This document shows, one piece after another, positions 59,668-64,000 of a DNA stretch of 64,000 nucleotides. The notes beneath the pieces are model-generated. The model was not told the DNA's origin. It saw only the letters and a list, made by a program, of their open reading frames with translations, and made no database searches. Within the stretch, counting starts at the first letter, position 1. Each line of letters begins with the position of its first letter. The stretch covers positions 228,143 to 292,142 of the forward strand of contig JBOEGZ010000004.1 in the NCBI GenBank assembly GCA_050633705.1. The letters are read 5' to 3'. The stretch comes from JAJFHI01 sp050633705. GTDB taxonomy: Bacteria > Pseudomonadota > Alphaproteobacteria > Rhizobiales > Hyphomicrobiaceae. A program made the translations under genes and the position numbers.

Positions 59668-60885
59668 ATGGGTGGTTATGAAGAACATGACGTCCCAGGT
59701 GGTGCGCCTTTAAAGATGTGGACCAAGAACGTCTTAATTGAAGACGCCGCCATTCAACAAATGAAGAACGTTGCTAAGTTGGCGTTCATTCATAAGCACG
59801 TTGCTGCCATGCCCGATTGTCATTGGGGTATCGGGGCAACCGTTGGGTCGGTCATTCCGACGAAAGGGGCGATCATTCCAGCGGCTGTCGGTGTCGATAT
59901 TGGTTGTGGAATGATGGCTTGGAAGTTGACAGTGTCGGCCAAAGACCTGCCGGACAACCTTGCGGCTGTGCGTTCGGATATCGAACGTGCGGTGCCACAC
60001 GGTTTCGTCTCGACGCGCGGACGTGCGCGCCGTGGCGGCTGGGAAGTTGTGCCCAATTCCGTTGGCACGCGCTGGCGTGACCTCGAAGAGCGCTACCGCA
60101 TGCTTATTGATAAGCACCCGCGTATCTCACACAAGACACCAGCGCATCAGCTTGGTTCGTTAGGAACGGGCAATCACTTCATTGAAGTGTGCCTTGATGA
60201 AAGTGATGCTGTGTGGGTCATGCTGCACTCAGGCTCGCGCGGTCCAGGCAATGTCATTGGTCAGTATTTTATCAACTTGGCCAAGAAAGACATGGAACGC
60301 CATTATGTGCATTTGCCCGACAAAGATCTCGCGTATCTATCCGAGGGAACCCAACATTTCGATGACTATATCGAAGCGTTAAATTGGGCACAGGATTACG
60401 CGTGGGAAAATCGTCAGGCCATGATGGATGCCACGCTTGGTGTTTTGCGCAAGCACTTGCCCCGCTTTCAGGTTGGCGACATGGCGGTGAATTGTCACCA
60501 CAACTATGCGGTGATGGAAAACCACTTCGGTGCTGATGTCTGGGTAACTCGCAAAGGTGCTGTGCGGGCCCGCGCCGGCGATCTGGGAATTATTCCAGGT
60601 TCGATGGGCACAGGGTCTTTCATCGTGCGCGGACGTGGCAATGCCGACAGTTTTTGTTCATGTTCGCACGGTGCCGGTCGAGCGATGTCAAGATCGCAAG
60701 CCAAGCGTCTCATTACGCTAAAGGATCACCGTGCAGCAACTGCGGGTATTGAGTGTCGTAAGGATAAGGCTGTCATCGACGAAAGTCCGGCGGCTTACAA
60801 GGACATTTCATCTGTCATTGCAGCGCAGGAGGACTTAATCGAAGTCGTCCATACGTTGCGCCAGGTCGTGAATGTCAAAGGTTAG
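59668..60885 (+). CDS. rtcB: RNA-splicing ligase RtcB
   Basis: GTP- and Mn-dependent RNA ligase that joins a 2',3'-cyclic phosphate (or 3'-phosphate) end to a 5'-OH end, as left by anticodon nucleases and other tRNA-cutting toxins. It has 405 residues. The metal and guanylation residues line up with E. coli RtcB: Cys80 (DIGCGMM), His170 (GTGNHF), His187 (HSGSRG), His277/278 (NCHHNY), and His334 in SCSHGAGRAMSRSQA, the residue that carries GMP. No rtcA, archease or sigma-54 RtcR gene is next to it. ATG 59668 has AAGGAG 8 bases upstream; a frame open to 59647 is not used. A tRNA-like element lies directly upstream and is probably co-transcribed. Confidence 0.96.
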   Translation: MGGYEEHDVPGGAPLKMWTKNVLIEDAAIQQMKNVAKLAFIHKHVAAMPDCHWGIGATVGSVIPTKGAIIPAAVGVDIGCGMMAWKLTVSAKDLPDNLAAVRSDIERAVPHGFVSTRGRARRGGWEVVPNSVGTRWRDLEERYRMLIDKHPRISHKTPAHQLGSLGTGNHFIEVCLDESDAVWVMLHSGSRGPGNVIGQYFINLAKKDMERHYVHLPDKDLAYLSEGTQHFDDYIEALNWAQDYAWENRQAMMDATLGVLRKHLPRFQVGDMAVNCHHNYAVMENHFGADVWVTRKGAVRARAGDLGIIPGSMGTGSFIVRGRGNADSFCSCSHGAGRAMSRSQAKRLITLKDHRAATAGIECRKDKAVIDESPAAYKDISSVIAAQEDLIEVVHTLRQVVNVKG

Positions 60886-61236
60886 ACTCATGCAAGAAAA
60901 GTGGAACCATACATTCTGCCAGAAATCAGATCTGACAAAAAGTTAGGGCGTATTGATCGCCCTAACTTTTCTACCCTGGATCGACAGTTCGCCTTGTGGC
61001 CACGTCGGGACAGCCGCGTTGCAAAATTCGCGAGAGCTCGCAGGTGATGTGCAATCCTATTTCTTTGAGGTCAAAAGTGATGAAAGTGCGTGACAATGGA
61101 GCAATGCAACTTGCATCAGGCTCAGCACAGTCAGATATGCGGTGTTCAATGTTTGTTATCGTAGCAGGAGAGCTGAATTTGGCTGCTCAACCATGTTGGT
61201 TGCCTTAACGACCGGCAGTTGACGAGGGTCATTGAT
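60886..61236. other. Intergenic region after rtcB
   Basis: 350 bases between rtcB and the 3' end of the interrupted cysteine-rich gene (convergent). It contains the terminator at 60938-60970; nothing else was recognised. Confidence 0.5.
60938..60970. terminator. Intrinsic terminator of rtcB
   Basis: Perfect 13-bp stem AAAAGTTAGGGCG / CGCCCTAACTTTT with a TATTGAT loop. The A and T ends allow use from either direction. Confidence 0.9.
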
Positions 61237-62421
61237 TTAACCGCAGTTGGCGCTGGTCCACGTTCCAGCCTGTTTGCCTCTGGCGCACATCTGTTTGCGG
61301 GCAAGACCCGTTGCCTTCCAGTCTTTCGATGTCTCGACAAAACGGATTTGGTAATGCAGACCAGAAACGGAATCATCCCCAAGCCCATGCGCTTCGATGA
61401 TTGCTAAGGCAGCCGCCGGCGCGTTTTGATCGCCGACAAATGTTTTCTCAATGTCCAATGACAGCGTGCCGCGGCCTTCTTCCGACATGGCGAACTGGCG
61501 CATCAGCGGCGCGACGATGTCCTGAATGGTTGCACCATCCGGTTTGGCGAGCACCTTTTTCAGCTCTGTTCGTTCCCCGATTGATGCCACCCGACGCAGG
61601 CCTTTCGCGATTGAAGGCGTAACGCACCTGCGGTCGTGTGATTGTGTGAAGTCGAAGACGCCGCGATACGTGCTACCAACCATAACGGAGTAGCGGTGTG
61701 GCTCCACGCCTGAGACCGAGAGTTCCAGCTTCTTCGTGCCCATACAATCACTTTTGATGATTTTAGAGTTGGATTTGGCATAATTGAAACCACCACTTAA
61801 CGTGATATTGCCATTGTTTGATTGTCCGTTTTTCAGTGTGGCCTGTTCGCGTCTCGACAAGCACTTCCTCTTAATGCGGTTAGCTGAACCTGTGTCGCGT
61901 CCACAGGCCGCTTTGTTCAACGCCTTTTTGTTGCGCGTCATGCACTTGCGAAATTTTATCAAAATCCGGATTTGGTTCTTGTTTCTGCTCGCAACGTTCT
62001 TCACCTTTTTTGCCACTGACGAATTGTTGCCGACCGAACCTCCTGATGGAGGATTTCCACCACCTGGTGGATTGATCACCTGCCTGCGGCAGACCCGCTT
62101 GATCGATACCAACCCTTTCAAACAGCGGTTGTCTGGGCAAGCACGACGGTTCAGCGTGCCACATTTTTTAGTGATGGGTTTTATATCCGGTCGGCCGGGA
62201 TTGCCTGCGGGCTTGTTCGTGGTTCAGCAGTACTTTCCGACTTTGCGCAAACGCTTTTTACACTGAGGACCTGGCAAATATTTTGGGCGAGCCTTCTGGT
62301 TTAAGCTTCCGCATATGCTCTTTTGTGCGTGTGCCGTTTGCGAACTTGGAAGCAGCGCTGCCATCAAAATCAGGCTAAAGGAGAACAAAGCCAGTGTTCG
62401 ACTGTTCTGTTGGACTGACAT
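61237..62421 (-). pseudogene. Cysteine-rich secreted protein gene with an in-frame TGA
   Basis: Read on the minus strand from ATG 62421 to TAA 61237, one continuous frame of 394 codons is broken only by a TGA at codon 66 (62226-62224). Before it come a signal peptide (hydrophobic run, cleavage near AHA/Q) and ICGSLNQKARPKYLPGPQC. After it, in the same frame, come a Cys repeat (KKCGTLNRRACPDNRC), a Pro/Gly linker and a C-terminal domain of about 190 residues (GNITLSGGFNYAKSNSK, VMVGSTYRGVFDFTQSHD). The Cys repeat on each side of the stop is similar. The stop could come from one C-to-T change of a CGA codon, since the next repeat has Arg after the last Cys. Elsewhere in the window TGA ends genes normally. 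The function of the protein family is unknown to me. Confidence 0.68.
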
Positions 62422-62797
62422 GCCTTCGTCTTATTCATTTTTGCGCTGTGTCCTCCAGATGTCCATTTAGCGGCCGGAACATGAACGTTGGCTGAAGGCG
62501 GTGAGCCCATCGTTGCGGTCAATTGAAAACTCCGCTTGGTTAACCGCCGCACAAATTGCGACGTGCAAGCGAGCATCAACCGACGTCATATCTTGGCCCG
62601 TCACAAAGTTAGTTGTGACAGCCAATATTGTTTGATTTTAACGAGCATTTACCAAACTTGCGTTGTCAGCGGTCTGTGAGAACACCAATGAAACGACATA
62701 CGCCTGCACAAGGCCCTGGACATGCGCTCACCCGTGCCAGAAACTCGACGTCAAAGTGCCCATAACAATCGGGCGTTACACTTGGGGGCGCATGAGA
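62422..62797. other. Divergent region with no recognised gene
   Basis: About 375 bases between the interrupted gene (minus) and the dehydrogenase gene (plus). Open frames here are short and without ribosome sites. The dehydrogenase frame is open from 62663, but that part has no family resemblance. Confidence 0.4.
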
Positions 62798-63742
62798 ATG
62801 TTACGCGTGTTATTTCAGTACGAAGCTGGTCCAAATATGGCTGCTAAGTTGGATAGATTAAAAGATCAGAACCTCGATATTGATGTTGTTCCGCCACAGG
62901 ACCAAGCCCGCTTTGGGTCGTGTCTGCAGGAAGCTGATGTCGTTTGGCATGTGCTGCAACCGATCACAGAAAAGATGATCCGGTCAGCGTCAAAATTGCG
63001 TTTGATTCAAAAAATTGGTGTTGGTGTCAACACAATCGACCTAGAAACCGCTGAGGCGTGCGGGATTGCCGTTTGCAATATGCCAGGAACCAACAGCCGC
63101 GCCGTTGCTGAGATGACGTTGACACTCATGCTCGGTGCAATGCGTCGTATTACGTATTTGGATCGCGCCACACATGCAGGAAATTGGCACGTTCCGCCAG
63201 ATGTTCATGAGACTTTTGGCGAGATACACGGGCGAACAGTTGGCTTCTTTGGTTATGGTGCGACCGCGCGCATTCTAACGCCTATTCTTAAATCGATGGG
63301 CGCCCGCCTGATTTATACAGCGACCTCACCAAAGTCAGGCGTCGATGCGGAATGGAGGGATTTTTCTGCGTTGACGAGGGAAGCTGACATCATATCCCTT
63401 CATGCACCGTTAACCCCCGACACGGCAGGCGTGTTCGACGCCACAGCTATTCGTTCTATGAAGCCAGGTGTCATTATCGTCAATACAGCGCGCGGTGAGT
63501 TGATTGATCAGGCAGCATTGGTGCAAGCGTTATTGGATGGACACGTTGGCGCTGCGGGCCTGGACGTATTTGCAAGTGAACCGATCGACAAGAGCGAAAA
63601 GATTCTTCAGTTCGAAAATGTCGTTGTTGCACCGCATGTGTCTTGGCTGACATCTGAAACATTAGATCGCAGCTTAGGCGTTGCCGCCGAAAATTGCCGT
63701 CGACTTTTGGCCAACGAGACTCTGATCCATCGCGTTCGTTAG
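62798..63742 (+). CDS. D-isomer specific 2-hydroxyacid dehydrogenase
   Basis: NAD(P)-dependent dehydrogenase of 314 residues. The Rossmann Gly motif is GRTVGFFGYGATARIL near residue 145. The catalytic Arg is in NTARGELIDQAAL near 230, the Glu is in LDVFASEPIDKSEK, and the His is in NVVVAPHVSWLTSETL. The pattern is closest to glyoxylate reductase/phosphoglycerate dehydrogenase-like enzymes without extra regulatory domains. The substrate cannot be assigned; a link with the glyoxylate made by malyl-CoA lyase is only speculation. ATG 62798 has a GGGGG run 9 bases upstream; ATG 62792 is the alternative. Confidence 0.9.
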   Translation: MLRVLFQYEAGPNMAAKLDRLKDQNLDIDVVPPQDQARFGSCLQEADVVWHVLQPITEKMIRSASKLRLIQKIGVGVNTIDLETAEACGIAVCNMPGTNSRAVAEMTLTLMLGAMRRITYLDRATHAGNWHVPPDVHETFGEIHGRTVGFFGYGATARILTPILKSMGARLIYTATSPKSGVDAEWRDFSALTREADIISLHAPLTPDTAGVFDATAIRSMKPGVIIVNTARGELIDQAALVQALLDGHVGAAGLDVFASEPIDKSEKILQFENVVVAPHVSWLTSETLDRSLGVAAENCRRLLANETLIHRVR

Positions 63743-64000
63743 ACGCGATTAAATTCGAGCTTGCACAAAAGCCGACAGGGTTGGGAGCAGGGCGAGCTGG
63801 CATGAGCGCCGCGCGATCGCAGGTCCACACGAAGCGCGAAACGGCCGTGAGATATGAGAACTTTCGGAAATCCATCGACCAAAATCGATCTTTCTGGAAA
63901 GCCCGCAGGGCAAGGGAGTAAGGCGACCCGCCGACGGTTCGGCACCCTGTCCGGAGAGCGATCAGCGTGTGAGGGCACAAAGTGGCGGAGGGGGTGGGAT
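63743..64000. other. Window end, no gene recognised
   Basis: 258 bases after the dehydrogenase. No RNA gene or credible coding frame is recognised; the next gene probably starts outside the window. Confidence 0.4.

Noticed and set aside
61237..62421. Non-standard genetic code (TGA as Trp) to explain the in-frame TGA
   Set aside because: TGA serves as a normal stop in livM, livK and other genes of this window.
63480..63980. Minus-strand frame of 166 codons at the right edge
   Set aside because: Over half lies opposite the dehydrogenase gene and the protein looks like a shadow (many Arg, Ser, Pro and Cys).

Overview
The window is a chromosomal segment from an alphaproteobacterium, probably in or near Hyphomicrobiales (Rhizobiales). 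This rests on gene content and order: liv transporter genes with a DUF6867-like membrane gene between livF and livK, an invasion-associated-locus-B protein, SPOR proteins around glmU-glmS, the block DUF502 / recG / sdhE / mfd, a LiuR-like MerR regulator, and malyl-CoA lyase. TGA is an ordinary stop in many genes (livM, livK, the peptide-binding protein). I saw no insertion sequence, prophage, plasmid gene or CRISPR array. The segment is mostly core metabolism plus a few accessory genes.

Layout. 1-9.4 kb: 5' part of a FadE-type acyl-CoA dehydrogenase, a two-cluster CDGSH protein, a complete branched-chain amino acid ABC transporter (livH-M-G-F, DUF6867, livK), a hairpin terminator, and a second, diverged binding-protein gene. 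9.5-17.2 kb: a P1/DmpA peptidase, purB, a lipoprotein, a GT87-like glycosyltransferase, a 47-residue secreted protein, a di-haem peroxidase and a membrane protein. 17.2-20.2 kb: a complete elongation factor P beta-lysylation set (epmB-epmA divergent from efp). 20.3-29 kb: a DUF2339 membrane protein, a probable secreted delta-class carbonic anhydrase, a membrane-anchored TPR protein, a possible papain-fold peptidase and a zinc metallopeptidase. 29-37 kb: cell-envelope genes, with glmU-glmS flanked by two SPOR proteins, then DUF502. 37-43.2 kb: DNA repair (recG, mfd) and sdhE. 43.2-56.3 kb: an acyl-CoA ligase translationally coupled to a peptide-binding protein, ialB, hspQ, malyl-CoA lyase, a cyclopropane fatty acid synthase, a LiuR-like regulator with a fatty acyl-CoA ligase, a special acyl carrier protein with its ketosynthase, and a cyclophilin-like protein. 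56.6-64 kb: a cold-shock protein, a CmcJ/NvfI-like oxidoreductase with a glutathione S-transferase, a tRNA-like element directly upstream of the RNA ligase gene rtcB, a cysteine-rich secreted gene broken by an in-frame TGA, and a D-2-hydroxyacid dehydrogenase.

The most interesting signal is at 59542-59619. This 78-base sequence has a good tRNA acceptor stem, T arm and encoded CCA, and an Asp-type anticodon loop (GTC), but its anticodon stem is mostly unpaired. The same bases can instead form a perfect 6-bp extended D arm. It ends 48 bases before the start codon of rtcB, the ligase that repairs broken tRNAs. It may be a tRNA-mimicking leader or sensor for RtcB, or a degenerate tRNA-Asp gene. 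Other points for a second look are the in-frame TGA in the cysteine-rich secreted gene, the delta-class carbonic anhydrase, the diverged livK paralogue behind a terminator, the hairpin between the ACP and ketosynthase genes, and the 47-residue secreted protein.
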